NCBI RefSeq assembly: GCF_014201805.1
Contig: NZ_JACHFK010000002.1
Coordinates: forward strand, 1-64,000
Reading direction: 5' to 3'
Length of the DNA stretch: 64,000 bases
Origin: Deinococcus metalli
Lineage (GTDB): Bacteria > Deinococcota > Deinococci > Deinococcales > Deinococcaceae
The notes under the pieces are model-generated. The model had not been told where the DNA came from, searched no databases, and saw only the letters and a list, made by a program, of their open reading frames with translations. Positions 1 through 8,247 of the stretch are shown here, piece by piece (the first letter of the stretch is position 1; each line of letters begins with the position of its first letter). The position numbers and the translations under genes are program-made.

Positions 1-207
1 GCCGGCCAGGACGCTGGAGATGGCGATGGACAGGGCGAGCCACACGACGGTGCCGATGGCGAGGTTACCGAAGGAGTTGGCACCGGCGCCGAAGATGACG
101 CCGAGGGCGCTGAGCGACAGCTGGGTCACGACGCCCACCGCCAGCCCGGCAATCACCCCCGTCCAGTTGATTCGTGTCACGATGGTGCCGTTCTCGACGA
201 GCGTCAT
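1..207 (-). CDS. Partial small membrane protein, cut by window edge
   Basis: The ATG at 207 opens a reading frame that runs off the left edge, so only the N-terminal 69 residues are visible. They start MTLVENGTIVTRINWTGVIA, and two hydrophobic segments (about residues 15-38 and 48-68) are joined by a Gly/Asn-rich loop. The pattern 'R-I-N-W-x-G-V-I-A-G' followed by a long hydrophobic helix is common in small bacterial inner-membrane proteins of unknown function. Its ATG overlaps the TGA of the upstream gene (ATGA at 204-207), so the two are translationally coupled and probably work together at the membrane. No catalytic motif is visible. Confidence 0.6.
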   Translation of the reverse strand, partial: MTLVENGTIVTRINWTGVIAGLAVGVVTQLSLSALGVIFGAGANSFGNLAIGTVVWLALSIAISSVLAG

Positions 208-728
208 GCGATCCCCCTGCTGGTGCTGTTCTTCATGTCGTCTGCGGCCTGACGGGCCGAGTCCTTGGCGTCCTGCCACGCTTCACCTGCGCCGTCGGCG
301 GCCTTCTCACCGGCGCGTTTCACCTCGCCGGCGGCGCGCCGAACGGCGTCCGTCGGGGAATCGCCCTGCGCGACATCGTGCACGGCGTCCTTGGCCGCGT
401 CCGCAGCGCGCTTCAGGTTGCCCTGGAGGCCGGGGTCGATTGTACCCAGCAGGTCATGCACCCGGTCGCGGACGGCGGGGGTGCTGCGGTACAGCGCATA
501 GGCTGCGCCAGCGACGATCACGAGGCCCCAGGGGAACCCGCCCCCGGAGCGGCGTGACACGTCGCGGCGCAGGTGGCGCAGCTCCTGCTGCACGTCGCCC
601 AGCAGGGCCAGCACCTGCTTCTGGTTGTTCAGAAGCTTGTGCTCGGCGTCGCGGCTGACCGCGAGGTGCGTGACGTCTTCGGTGGCGTTTTGAACTTGGC
701 GCTTCAGGGATTCAAGGGCATTCATCAT
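204..728 (-). CDS. YtxH-like single-pass membrane protein with amphipathic Ala-rich tail
   Basis: A 174-aa protein with three visible parts. Residues 1-60 are a charged N-terminal helix that looks coiled-coil-like (heptads of Leu/Val with Gln, Arg and Asp). Residues about 63-82 form one transmembrane segment (FPWGLVIVAGAAYALY). The remainder is a long Ala/Asp/Lys-rich region with repeated A-x-D-A-K/A-A-D patterns, typical of YtxH or late-embryogenesis-like stress proteins. The sequence AAAGGAG precedes tandem ATG codons at 728 and 725; the second has the better spacing. It overlaps the next gene by ATGA. A cell-envelope stress role is a guess from composition; no enzyme motif is seen. Confidence 0.65.
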   Translation of the reverse strand: MMNALESLKRQVQNATEDVTHLAVSRDAEHKLLNNQKQVLALLGDVQQELRHLRRDVSRRSGGGFPWGLVIVAGAAYALYRSTPAVRDRVHDLLGTIDPGLQGNLKRAADAAKDAVHDVAQGDSPTDAVRRAAGEVKRAGEKAADGAGEAWQDAKDSARQAADDMKNSTSRGIA

Positions 729-1407
729 GCACTCCTTTGTTCAGACGATGAGCCGGCCTATCGAGTGACTTTTACGGGAACGTTCTATGGTGACTACATG
801 GAATGTGCCGTGCAAATCAACTCTGCCGGGTGCTCTGGCATCTCTGCCGCATCCTGACGCGTTGGATTCTGCTGGACGTCTGGTCATTCTTCCTGTGAGG
901 GAAATAAACGAAAGTGCATGATCCTCAGAACATGAACGGTCGGTTGACCACAGTGTGAAATGTTATCGAAGGATTGGGGTGGACTCATACACATTGATTC
1001 GGGAAAGAATAAGTGCTGGGGGTTGGCGGCTTTCGTCGGCATTCATTCCGCACACTGCAGAACGAGGCGTCATGGGAGCAGCCCATTCGCCATCGTGTTC
1101 AGGTCAATTCCTTTGCAAGTCAAGTTCTGTGCCGGCGCCGATCACGACCATCCTGCGCCGTCGGCACAGCGGCGGGAACTCAACGAGGTCTGTCGATCCG
1201 AAGGCCGACGGCGACGTGTTGATTGAGGACCAGCCGCTCAATGGTTGACGCTGGCGCCGCAGCGGTGGGCGGTCGTATCAGACCGACCTCTGCTGGAGTC
1301 AGGCCAAGAAGGGTAGAGCGCAACTGGGCGACCCTAATGCTGAGGGATGGCCTAGGTCTGGGCTTTGCGTGGCCCAGCGGGCAAGGCCGCGCCAGTCCGC
1401 GCGCCGA
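729..1407. other. 679-bp stretch without a convincing gene
   Basis: AT content is locally higher around 770-1000, and short open frames on both strands show no recognisable protein. On the minus strand a stop-bounded frame of about 55 codons (roughly 1085-1255) ends RRMVVIGAGTELDLQRN but has no start codon with a ribosome binding site; it may be the tail of a decayed gene. The promoter for the gene starting at 728 should lie in the first 100 bp, but I could not fit a good -35/-10 pair. No terminator hairpin was recognised. Confidence 0.4.
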
Positions 1408-2325
1408 TCAGGGCAGCGTGTTCCCGGCGGCGAGCAGGATGCCGTACCACTCCTCGCGGGTCAGGTGGACGTCGGCGGCCTTGCAGCAGTCGATCAGGCG
1501 GCCCTCGTTCATGGTGCCCGTCACGGGCTGCATGTGCGCCGGGTGCCGCAGCAGCCACGCCATGGCAATGGTCGTGTTGCTCACGCCGTACTTCGCGGCG
1601 ATGTCATCAATCTTCGCGTTCAGTTCCGGGAATTTCGGGTTGTCGAGGAACACGCCCTCGAAGAAGCCGAACTGGAACGGCGACCACGGCTGGATGGTGA
1701 TGTCGTGCAGGCGGCAGTAGTCGAGGATGCCGCCGTCGCGGTCGACCGCCTCGGCGTTTTCCATGTTCACGTTGAAGCCGCGCGTGATCATGGTGGCGTT
1801 CGTGATACTGAGCTGCAGCTGGTTGGCGATCAGGGGCTGCTTGACGCTCTTTTTCAGCAGCTCGATCTGCATGGGCGTCTGGTTGGACACGCCGAAGTGC
1901 CGCACCCTGCCGGACTGTTCCAGCTCGTCAAAGGCGGCGGCGACCTCGTCCGGCTCGACCAGAGCGTCGGGGCGGTGCAGCAGCAGCACGTCCAGATACT
2001 CGGTCCTCAGGCGCTTCAGGATGCCGTCCACGGACGCCAGGATGTGTTCCCGGCTGAAGTCGAACTGGCCGGGCCGGATGCCGCACTTGGACTGGAGGAT
2101 CAGACCCTCGCGGACGCTGGGGCTCATGTGCACGGCGTCTGCGAAGATCTCCTCGCAGCGGCCCTTGCCGTAGATATCGGCATGGTCGAAGAAGGTCGCG
2201 CCCTGCTCCAGCGCGGTGGCCACGAAGCGCTCCGCGGCGGCCGGGTCCAGAGAGTCGATCCGCATGCAGCCGACGGCGATGACGGGCACCTGCAGGTCGC
2301 TCGTTCCGAGTGGGATGGTTCGCAT
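1408..2325 (-). CDS. Aldo/keto reductase, YdhF type
   Basis: A 305-aa cytoplasmic NADPH-dependent oxidoreductase of the aldo/keto reductase (TIM barrel) superfamily. The catalytic tetrad is visible: Asp and Tyr in HADIYGKG (about residues 48-53), Lys in LQSKCGI (about 80) and His in LLLHRPD (about 117). The C-terminal half has NADP-binding features (GVSNQT, QPWSPFQFGF, VTGTMNEGRL). The 'PWSPFQFGFFEG' region resembles the YdhF subgroup. The ATG at 2325 is chosen because GGAGG lies just upstream and the N-terminus MRTIPLGTSDLQVP is the family start; a longer frame adds 51 unrelated residues. It is divergent from the next reductase across 151 bp. The substrate is unknown. Confidence 0.88.
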   Translation of the reverse strand: MRTIPLGTSDLQVPVIAVGCMRIDSLDPAAAERFVATALEQGATFFDHADIYGKGRCEEIFADAVHMSPSVREGLILQSKCGIRPGQFDFSREHILASVDGILKRLRTEYLDVLLLHRPDALVEPDEVAAAFDELEQSGRVRHFGVSNQTPMQIELLKKSVKQPLIANQLQLSITNATMITRGFNVNMENAEAVDRDGGILDYCRLHDITIQPWSPFQFGFFEGVFLDNPKFPELNAKIDDIAAKYGVSNTTIAMAWLLRHPAHMQPVTGTMNEGRLIDCCKAADVHLTREEWYGILLAAGNTLP

Positions 2326-2476
2326 AGGCCCTCCAGTGGCAAAACCGGCCGCTCCGGGTTCGGGCGGCGGGCAGACCCCGATCGTAGCGCGCGTGCCGGG
2401 CGTGTGAGGGCTGTGGAGCAAGCGTGAAGAAACTCCGACCATGACGGGCCGCGCTGCCGGGCGTAGGGTCACGGAC

Positions 2477-3448
2477 ATGGACTACCGCCATCTTGGCCGC
2501 ACTGGCCTCAAGGTCAGCCCCCTGTGCCTGGGCACCATGAACTTCGGCCCGGAAACCACCGAGGCCGACGCCCACCGCATCCTGGACGAGGCGCTGGACG
2601 CCGGCGTGAACTTCATCGACACCGCGAACGTGTACGGGCGCGTGGCGGGCGAGGGCGTGACCGAGCAGATCGTGGGCCGCTGGCTGGACGCGGACAAGTC
2701 CCGGCGCGGCCGGGTCGTGCTGGCCACCAAGGTCTACGGCAAGATGGGCGAGGGCCCGAACGACCAGAAGCTCAGCGCGTACCACATCCGCCGCGCGTGC
2801 GAGGACAGCCTGCGCCGCCTGAAGACCGACCACATCGACCTGTACCAGATGCACCACATCGACCGCGCCACGCCGTGGGACGAGATCTGGCAGGCGATGG
2901 AGCGCCTCGTGCAGGACGGCTCGGTGGTGTACGTGGGCAGCAGCAACTTCGCGGGGTGGAACATCGCCCAGGCGAACACCATTGCCGCCCAGCGGCAGTT
3001 CCTGGGGCTGGTGTCCGAGCAGAGCCTGTACAACCTGAACGCCCGCATGATCGAGCTGGAGGTGCTGCCGGCGTGCCGGGCGTTCGGCGTGGGCATGATT
3101 CCGTGGAGTCCGCTGGGCGGGGGCCTCCTCGGCGGTGTCCTCCAGAAGGCCGAGGGCGGGCGCCGGGCCAGCGAGACCATGCAGAAGAACATCGAGAAGT
3201 ATCGTCCACAGCTGGAACGCTACGAGGCGCTGTGCCGCGACCTGGGCCACGAGCCGGCCGACGTGGCGCTGGCGTGGCTGCTGCATCAGGACGGCGTGAC
3301 CGCCCCGATCGTCGGGCCGCGCACGTCCGAGCAGCTCGCCGGGGCGCTGCGCGCGCTGGACCTCACCCTCGACGAGGCCACGCTCAGGACACTGGACGAG
3401 ATCTGGCCCGGTCCGGGCGGGCAGGCGCCGGAGGCCTACGCCTGGTAA
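2477..3448 (+). CDS. Aldo/keto reductase, YajO/general stress 69-like type
   Basis: A 323-aa aldo/keto reductase starting MDYRHLGRTGLKVSPLCLGT, the classic N-terminus of this family. The tetrad is Asp and Tyr in DTANVYGR (about residues 50-55), Lys in VLATKVYG (about 81) and His in YQMHHID (about 121). The NADP-binding stretch is GSSNFAGWN, followed by IPWSPLGGGLLGG and PIVGPRTSEQL. It is of a different subfamily from its divergent neighbour, so the pair is not a recent duplication. The ATG at 2477 is preferred to upstream in-frame codons because homology begins there, although its ribosome binding site is weak. The physiological carbonyl substrate cannot be read from sequence. Confidence 0.88.
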   Translation: MDYRHLGRTGLKVSPLCLGTMNFGPETTEADAHRILDEALDAGVNFIDTANVYGRVAGEGVTEQIVGRWLDADKSRRGRVVLATKVYGKMGEGPNDQKLSAYHIRRACEDSLRRLKTDHIDLYQMHHIDRATPWDEIWQAMERLVQDGSVVYVGSSNFAGWNIAQANTIAAQRQFLGLVSEQSLYNLNARMIELEVLPACRAFGVGMIPWSPLGGGLLGGVLQKAEGGRRASETMQKNIEKYRPQLERYEALCRDLGHEPADVALAWLLHQDGVTAPIVGPRTSEQLAGALRALDLTLDEATLRTLDEIWPGPGGQAPEAYAW

Positions 3449-3541
3449 TGCCCCCAGTACCCCCATGGGGTGGTCGGTCCGTGAATGTCGGCATTCATCG
3501 GAGCGTGGACATTCTCACGAGTGTGCCTCACCATGAGGGCC

Positions 3542-4126
3542 ATGAACGTTGGTTGGACGGCCGGACAACACAGCACGAACCTCGCCGCACTGCTCGGCGA
3601 GGACGACGTGCTGTACCGCGCCGCCCAGGGGCTGCTGTGCCTGCGCGCCACGCCCGGCCGCTCACAGCGCCTGATTCCGATGGTCGTGCGCCGCGCCGGC
3701 CGCTTCGAGGTGCTGGGCCGCCTGGGGCAGACGCTGCGGGTGCCCCCGCTGGCGCTGGGGCTGGACGCCGAACTCGATCAGGTGGCGCACCTGCGCTCAT
3801 CCCGCACGACGCCGCTGGGTGTGGAGTCGCTGTTCGACGGCCGGGTGCTGGACGCCGACCTGCTGTATGAAGTTGAGAGCGACGCGGTCGCGGCCCTGAC
3901 GATTCCCGTCGGTGCCGTGGCGCGCGCCCTGAACGCCCGGGACCGCGCGCGCAGCCGGCCCGCATGGCGCTGGCCGTGGGACCGCGCGGCCTTCCTGAGC
4001 GATCCGCAGGCCGAGCGCGAGGTGAAGTCTGCCCTCGGCGCCCTGCGCCGCGCCGCCGGAGACGTCCAGCTCACCCGCCGGGACAACGGCGCCCGCGAGA
4101 GCGGCGATCTGCGGCACGTCCACTGA
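3542..4126 (+). CDS. Hypothetical protein, unknown family
   Basis: About 194 aa, rich in Arg, Leu and Ala, with no signal peptide, membrane segment or motif that I recognise. The N-terminal half (AALLGEDDVLYRAAQGLLCL) looks like a compact alpha/beta fold. The middle contains RSSRTTPLGVESLFDGRVLD, and the C-terminus (after RPAWRWPWDRAAFL) is helical and charged. The start is uncertain: the ATGs at 3533 and 3542 are close together and neither has a strong ribosome binding site. Codon usage (G/C at third positions) matches its neighbours, supporting a real gene. It precedes the GH84 gene in the same direction with a 60-bp gap. No function is proposed. Confidence 0.6.
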   Translation: MNVGWTAGQHSTNLAALLGEDDVLYRAAQGLLCLRATPGRSQRLIPMVVRRAGRFEVLGRLGQTLRVPPLALGLDAELDQVAHLRSSRTTPLGVESLFDGRVLDADLLYEVESDAVAALTIPVGAVARALNARDRARSRPAWRWPWDRAAFLSDPQAEREVKSALGALRRAAGDVQLTRRDNGARESGDLRHVH

Positions 4127-4186
4127 GGTCAATCGCCCACCGCGCGCCCCGTCACGCCGACGGGGCGCTTCACGTAGGCTCGGGGC

Positions 4187-5467
4187 ATGAAGCGAGTGGG
4201 TGTGATCGAGGGCTTCTACGGCCCGCCGTGGACGGATGCGCAGCGTGAACGGCTCTTCGGGCGCATGGCCGGGTGGGGCATGGACACGTACCTGTACGCG
4301 CCCAAGGACGATCCGTGGCATCGGCAGCGCTGGCGGGACCCCTACCCGCCGCAGCACGCGCAGACGCTCTCGGCGCTGGCCGGCGTGGCCCGGTCCCGCG
4401 GCGTGCAGCTCGTCTACGCGCTCTCGCCGGGCCTGGACCTCGACTGGACCGCGCCGGAAGACCGGCAAGCGCTGATCGCCAAGTACGCGCAGGTGGCGGC
4501 GCTGGGCATCCAGGAGTTCGCGCTGCTGTTCGACGACATTCCATACAGCGACGACCGCGCCGCGCAGGCACGGGTGCAGGTGGAGGCCGCCCACGCGGTC
4601 ATGGACGCCCTGTGGCCCGGCGGGCAGGCGGGCGCCTTCCTGTTCTGCCCGACGGAATACTGCGGGGAGCGTGCCGTGCCGTCGGTGGCGACGTCGCCGT
4701 ACCTGCGGGAACTCGGCGCGGGACTGCGGGACGGCATCGAGGTCTTCTGGACCGGTCCGCAGGTCGTGTCGCCCACCATCAGCGTGGACAGTGTGCAGGA
4801 GGTCAATGCCGTCCTGCGCCGTCCGGTGCTGCTGTGGGACAACCTGCACGCCAGCGACTACACCCTGCACCGCCTGCATCTCGGGCCGTATGCCGGGCGA
4901 CCCCTGGCGCTGCGCGATCACCTGAGCGGCATCCTGAGCAACCCGAACACACCGCTGGAACCGAACACGCCCGGCCTGCACAGCCTCGCGGAGTACGCGC
5001 GGGCGCAGGACGGCTGGACGCCGGACGCCTCGCTGGAGCGGGCGCTGCGGGCGTGGTTGCCGGAATTCGGCGCGCAGCCGGACGACGGGGTGATGCTGGA
5101 CGGCCTGCGCGTGCTGGCCGACGCCCTGTACCTGCCGGGGAGCCTCGGGCCGCGCGCACAGGCGCTGCTGGACACCGCACAGGCCCTGTCTGGCCCGCTG
5201 CCGGACGCGCAGCGCGCTGAGCACGCCCGGACCCTGCGCGAGGCGGCGCGGTCCCTGGGGCGCGTGCTGCGTGCGCTGGAAGCGGGCCGCAACCGCGACC
5301 TGCTGTTCGACCTGCATCCCTTCCTGGCCGATCTGATCCAGGAACTGCACCGCCTGAGCGCGCCCGTGAGTGGGCCGGACGTGGACGACCCGGAGGTCTT
5401 CCTCTACCGCGGCTCGCTGGCCGACCGCCTGCTCGCCCTGGGCTGGGACGGCGCCGGGGACACGTGA
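4187..5467 (+). CDS. GH84-family beta-N-acetylglucosaminidase (hyaluronidase/O-GlcNAcase-like)
   Basis: A 426-aa protein beginning with the GH84 signature GVIEGFYGPPWT (residues 5-16). It also has YLYAPKDDPWHRQRWR and the catalytic Asp pair in LLFDDIPYSDD (Asp116-Asp117). The family uses substrate-assisted hydrolysis through the 2-acetamido group of terminal beta-GlcNAc (or GalNAc) residues. Later family landmarks are FCPTEYCG and an LLWDNLHASDY loop. There is no signal peptide, so it should act in the cytoplasm unless exported otherwise. It is shorter than many GH84 proteins, which carry extra binding modules; essentially only the catalytic domain and a helical tail are present. It may process amino-sugar glycans or cell-wall fragments. 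Confidence 0.88.
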   Translation: MKRVGVIEGFYGPPWTDAQRERLFGRMAGWGMDTYLYAPKDDPWHRQRWRDPYPPQHAQTLSALAGVARSRGVQLVYALSPGLDLDWTAPEDRQALIAKYAQVAALGIQEFALLFDDIPYSDDRAAQARVQVEAAHAVMDALWPGGQAGAFLFCPTEYCGERAVPSVATSPYLRELGAGLRDGIEVFWTGPQVVSPTISVDSVQEVNAVLRRPVLLWDNLHASDYTLHRLHLGPYAGRPLALRDHLSGILSNPNTPLEPNTPGLHSLAEYARAQDGWTPDASLERALRAWLPEFGAQPDDGVMLDGLRVLADALYLPGSLGPRAQALLDTAQALSGPLPDAQRAEHARTLREAARSLGRVLRALEAGRNRDLLFDLHPFLADLIQELHRLSAPVSGPDVDDPEVFLYRGSLADRLLALGWDGAGDT

Positions 5468-5495
5468 GCAGGCCGGTATCCGCCGTTCACGTCCG

Positions 5496-6296
5496 GTGAC
5501 GTTCGCGGTCATCCTCGGCACGGCCCTGGACGTCCGGTGGCACGGCCCGCCGCCTGGCGCCGCGCCCACCCTGGTGTTCCTGCACGAGGGCCTGGGCAGC
5601 GCCGACCTGTGGCGGGATTACCCGGCCCGGCTCGCAGGAGCCGTGGGTTGCGGCGCACTGGTGTACACCCGCGCCGGGTACGGCCGCAGCGGACCGGCGA
5701 CCCTGCCGCGCCCCACCGACTACCTGCACCGCGAGGCGCTGGAGGTGCTCCCGGCGCTGCTGGAGCAGCAGGGCGTGCGCGAGCACGTGCTGATCGGCCA
5801 CTCGGACGGCGGGAGTATCGCGCTGATCCACGCGGGCGGCGCGCCCCGACCGGGTCTGCGCGGCGTGATCACCGAGGCCGCGCACGTCTTCAACGAGGCC
5901 GTGACCCGCGCGTCCATCCGGGCGGTGACGGACGCCTACGCCACCACGGATCTGCGCGACCGGCTCGCCCGGCACCACGACGACGTGGACATGGCGTTCC
6001 GCGGGTGGAGCGACGTGTGGCTCAGCGACGGGTTCCGGGACTGGACCATCGGGTCCGTCCTGCCCGGCGTGACGGTGCCGCTGCTCGTCATCCAGGGCGA
6101 GGACGACGGGTACGGCACCGCCGCCCAGGTCGAGGCCATCGTCTCGCAGACGTGCGGCCCGGCCGAGGCGCTGGTGCTGCCCCACTGCGCCCACGTACCC
6201 CACCGCGAGGCGGTGGACGCCACCTTCGCCGCCATGGAGGCCTTCTGCCGGCGGGTGCTACGTGCCACAGGCACGCCGGAGGACGACGTCCGGTAA
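5496..6296 (+). CDS. Alpha/beta-hydrolase
   Basis: About 266 aa with the alpha/beta-hydrolase fold. It has the oxyanion region VFLHEGLGSADLW, the nucleophile elbow GHSDGGS (Ser about residue 104), an acid in VIQGEDDGYG (Asp about 201) and His in CAHVPHREA (about 235). The GTG at 5496 is chosen because the upstream gene ends at 5467 and homology starts at VTFAVILGT; the longer frame would overlap the GH84 gene by almost 100 bp. The closest families by eye are small esterases and lactonases with the 'HEGLGS' motif. The 28-bp gap suggests co-transcription with the GH84 gene, but no shared pathway is evident. Confidence 0.82.
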   Translation: MTFAVILGTALDVRWHGPPPGAAPTLVFLHEGLGSADLWRDYPARLAGAVGCGALVYTRAGYGRSGPATLPRPTDYLHREALEVLPALLEQQGVREHVLIGHSDGGSIALIHAGGAPRPGLRGVITEAAHVFNEAVTRASIRAVTDAYATTDLRDRLARHHDDVDMAFRGWSDVWLSDGFRDWTIGSVLPGVTVPLLVIQGEDDGYGTAAQVEAIVSQTCGPAEALVLPHCAHVPHREAVDATFAAMEAFCRRVLRATGTPEDDVR

Positions 6297-6771
6297 CAAC
6301 CGGTGTCCGGCCGCCCCGAGCGGGGCCGGACCGGCCGAGACGCGCCGGAGACGTGTCGCCCACGTGTGTGGGACGTGCGTTTGCTGCCCGCAGAACTCTG
6401 CGCGGATCAGACCGGGTCGGGGGGGGGCATCCCCCCGGAGTCCAAAGGCTGACCGCGCTCCGGCCCATTGACCGCCCGCTGACGTGCGTGCCTCACGGTG
6501 TCGGCGGGGCCTTCATTCTTCACATCTGAGCGCGGCCCGTCGTCCACCGACTGGCGGCCCTGCTGATATTGGCTGAACCGAGTCCAGGACGCTATTTTCA
6601 CCCGTTCTTCCTGCCGCTTCCGAATCGTTACTGCCCCCCTCACCCGCCGGGGGCTGGAAACCGGGACAGACGTTTTTCACAATATTCATGCGGCGTGTTA
6701 AGTTTTCCGCATTTGCGTTCTCCGTCCGCCCCGACCCCCGCGCTCCAGAGACCTCTGCACCGAGGAGACCG
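6297..6771 (+). promoter_or_regulatory. Upstream region of the exopolysaccharide operon
   Basis: A 475-bp non-coding stretch leading into the exopolysaccharide operon. It contains a bulged GC hairpin (about 6303-6335) just after the hydrolase stop that could end that transcript, although no T tract follows. There is then a run of nine G (6419-6427) forming a tight hairpin with six C (6431-6436). An AT-rich patch at 6670-6710 is the best place for a promoter, but I cannot assign a convincing -35/-10 pair (TTCACA-N16-TTAAGT at 6676-6703 is the best weak match). Confidence 0.4.
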
Positions 6772-8247
6772 ATGCTGTCCGCCCTGACCACAGCCCAGCC
6801 CACCACCGACCTGCGGGTCGCCCTGTACACCGAGGGCACCTACCCGCAGTCGCACGGCGGCGTGAGCGTGTGGGTGGACCAGCTCGTGCGCGGCCTGCCG
6901 GAACACACCTTCGAGGTGCGGGCCATCACGGGCGTGCCGTACGCCCGCCCGGCCGTCGAGCTGCCGGCCAACGTGCAGGCGATGGCCGTGCCGCTGTGGG
7001 GCGACGCCCCCCGGCCCGCCGGACGCACGCCCGAGCGGACGCGCCAGATCACCGATGCCTTCGCCACCGTGGCCGGCGCGCTGTGCCGCATGGATCAGGA
7101 GGCCTTCGGCGCCGGCCTGCACGCCCTCGCGGTGCTGGGCCGGAGCGGTGGCTTCACGGCCGTCCTCGACTCGCCGCGTATCACGCAGCTGCTGCTGGAC
7201 ACGTGGCGCACCGAGGCGGCGCGGCAGCGTCAGGAGCGGGACCGCAGCGCTCCCCGTCTGCCCGCGCCCAGTGTCGCGGACGCCCTGGACGTGCAGATGT
7301 GGCTGGAGCACGCGCTGCGCCCGCTGTGCTCGCCCGCGCCGCAGGCCGACATCGGCCACGCGGTCAGCAACGGGTTTGCGGGCATGCTCGCGCTCAGCGG
7401 CCTGTGGACCCACGGCACGCCGTTCGTGCTCACCGAGCACGGCGTGTACATGCGGGAACGCTACCTGGAATTCCGGCGCTCGGCCTTCACGCCGGGGTTC
7501 AAGACCATGCTGCTGCGCTTCTACCGCCTGCTGACCACGGCCGTGTACCGGGAAGCGTCGCTGGTGCTGCCCGGCTCGCAGTACAACCGCCGCTGGGAGG
7601 AGCGCCTGGGCGCCCACCCGGACAAGATCCACTGCGTGTACAACGGCATCGACCCGGATATCTTTCCGCCGGCCGAGGACGAGCCGCAGGAGTCCGTGGT
7701 GAGCTGGGTGGGCCGGATTGATCCCCTCAAGGACATCGAGACGCTGATCCGCGCCTTCGACCTGGTGCGCCGCCAGCGTCCCAACGCCCGGCTGCGCCTG
7801 TTCGGCGGCGTGCCCAGCGGCAACGAGGGCTACGCGCAGCACTGCGAACTCCTGACCGACCAGCTGAACCTGCGCCCCAACGTGACCTTTGAGGGCCGCG
7901 TGGCGGACATCACCGACGCGTACCGCGCCGGGCAGGTCGTGGCGCTCACCAGCGTCAGCGAGGGCTTTCCGTACACCGTGATCGAGGCGATGGCGATGGG
8001 CCGCCCGCCGGTCGCCACCCGCGTGGGCGGCGTGCCCGAGGCGGTCGGGGACGCCGGGCTGATCGTGCGGCCGCGCGACGTGATGGGCGTGGCGAGCGCC
8101 CTGGGCCGGCTGCTGGACGACGCCCCGCTGCGCGCCCGGCTGGGCCGCGCCGCCCGCGAGCGCGTGATGGACCTGTTCACCCTCGACGGCTGCCTGGTCG
8201 CGTACCGCCGCGCGTACCCCGCCGCGATGGCCGGGAGGCCCGCGTGA
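6772..8247 (+). CDS. pelF: PelF-like GT4 glycosyltransferase
   Basis: A 491-aa cytoplasmic retaining glycosyltransferase. The N-terminal PelF-type domain (DUF3492) is marked by LYTEGTYPQSHGGVSVWVDQ at about residues 18-37. The GT4 nucleotide-sugar domain has VYNGID (about 288), VSWVGRIDPLKD and the EX7E pair Glu397/Glu405 in EGFPYTVIEAMAMG. In Pseudomonas, PelF polymerises UDP-GalNAc (with some UDP-GlcNAc) into Pel. Here it heads an operon with sugar-nucleotide genes, a CE18-like deacetylase and GH114 enzymes, so an aminohexose-rich polymer is likely. The ATG at 6772 follows GAGGAG at good spacing; an upstream in-frame ATG adds only unrelated residues. No PelD or PelE is present. Confidence 0.9.
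   Translation: MLSALTTAQPTTDLRVALYTEGTYPQSHGGVSVWVDQLVRGLPEHTFEVRAITGVPYARPAVELPANVQAMAVPLWGDAPRPAGRTPERTRQITDAFATVAGALCRMDQEAFGAGLHALAVLGRSGGFTAVLDSPRITQLLLDTWRTEAARQRQERDRSAPRLPAPSVADALDVQMWLEHALRPLCSPAPQADIGHAVSNGFAGMLALSGLWTHGTPFVLTEHGVYMRERYLEFRRSAFTPGFKTMLLRFYRLLTTAVYREASLVLPGSQYNRRWEERLGAHPDKIHCVYNGIDPDIFPPAEDEPQESVVSWVGRIDPLKDIETLIRAFDLVRRQRPNARLRLFGGVPSGNEGYAQHCELLTDQLNLRPNVTFEGRVADITDAYRAGQVVALTSVSEGFPYTVIEAMAMGRPPVATRVGGVPEAVGDAGLIVRPRDVMGVASALGRLLDDAPLRARLGRAARERVMDLFTLDGCLVAYRRAYPAAMAGRPA

Noticed and set aside
955..1248. Small plus-strand frames in the 729-1407 gap
   Set aside because: No ribosome binding site, no family features, mixed codon bias.
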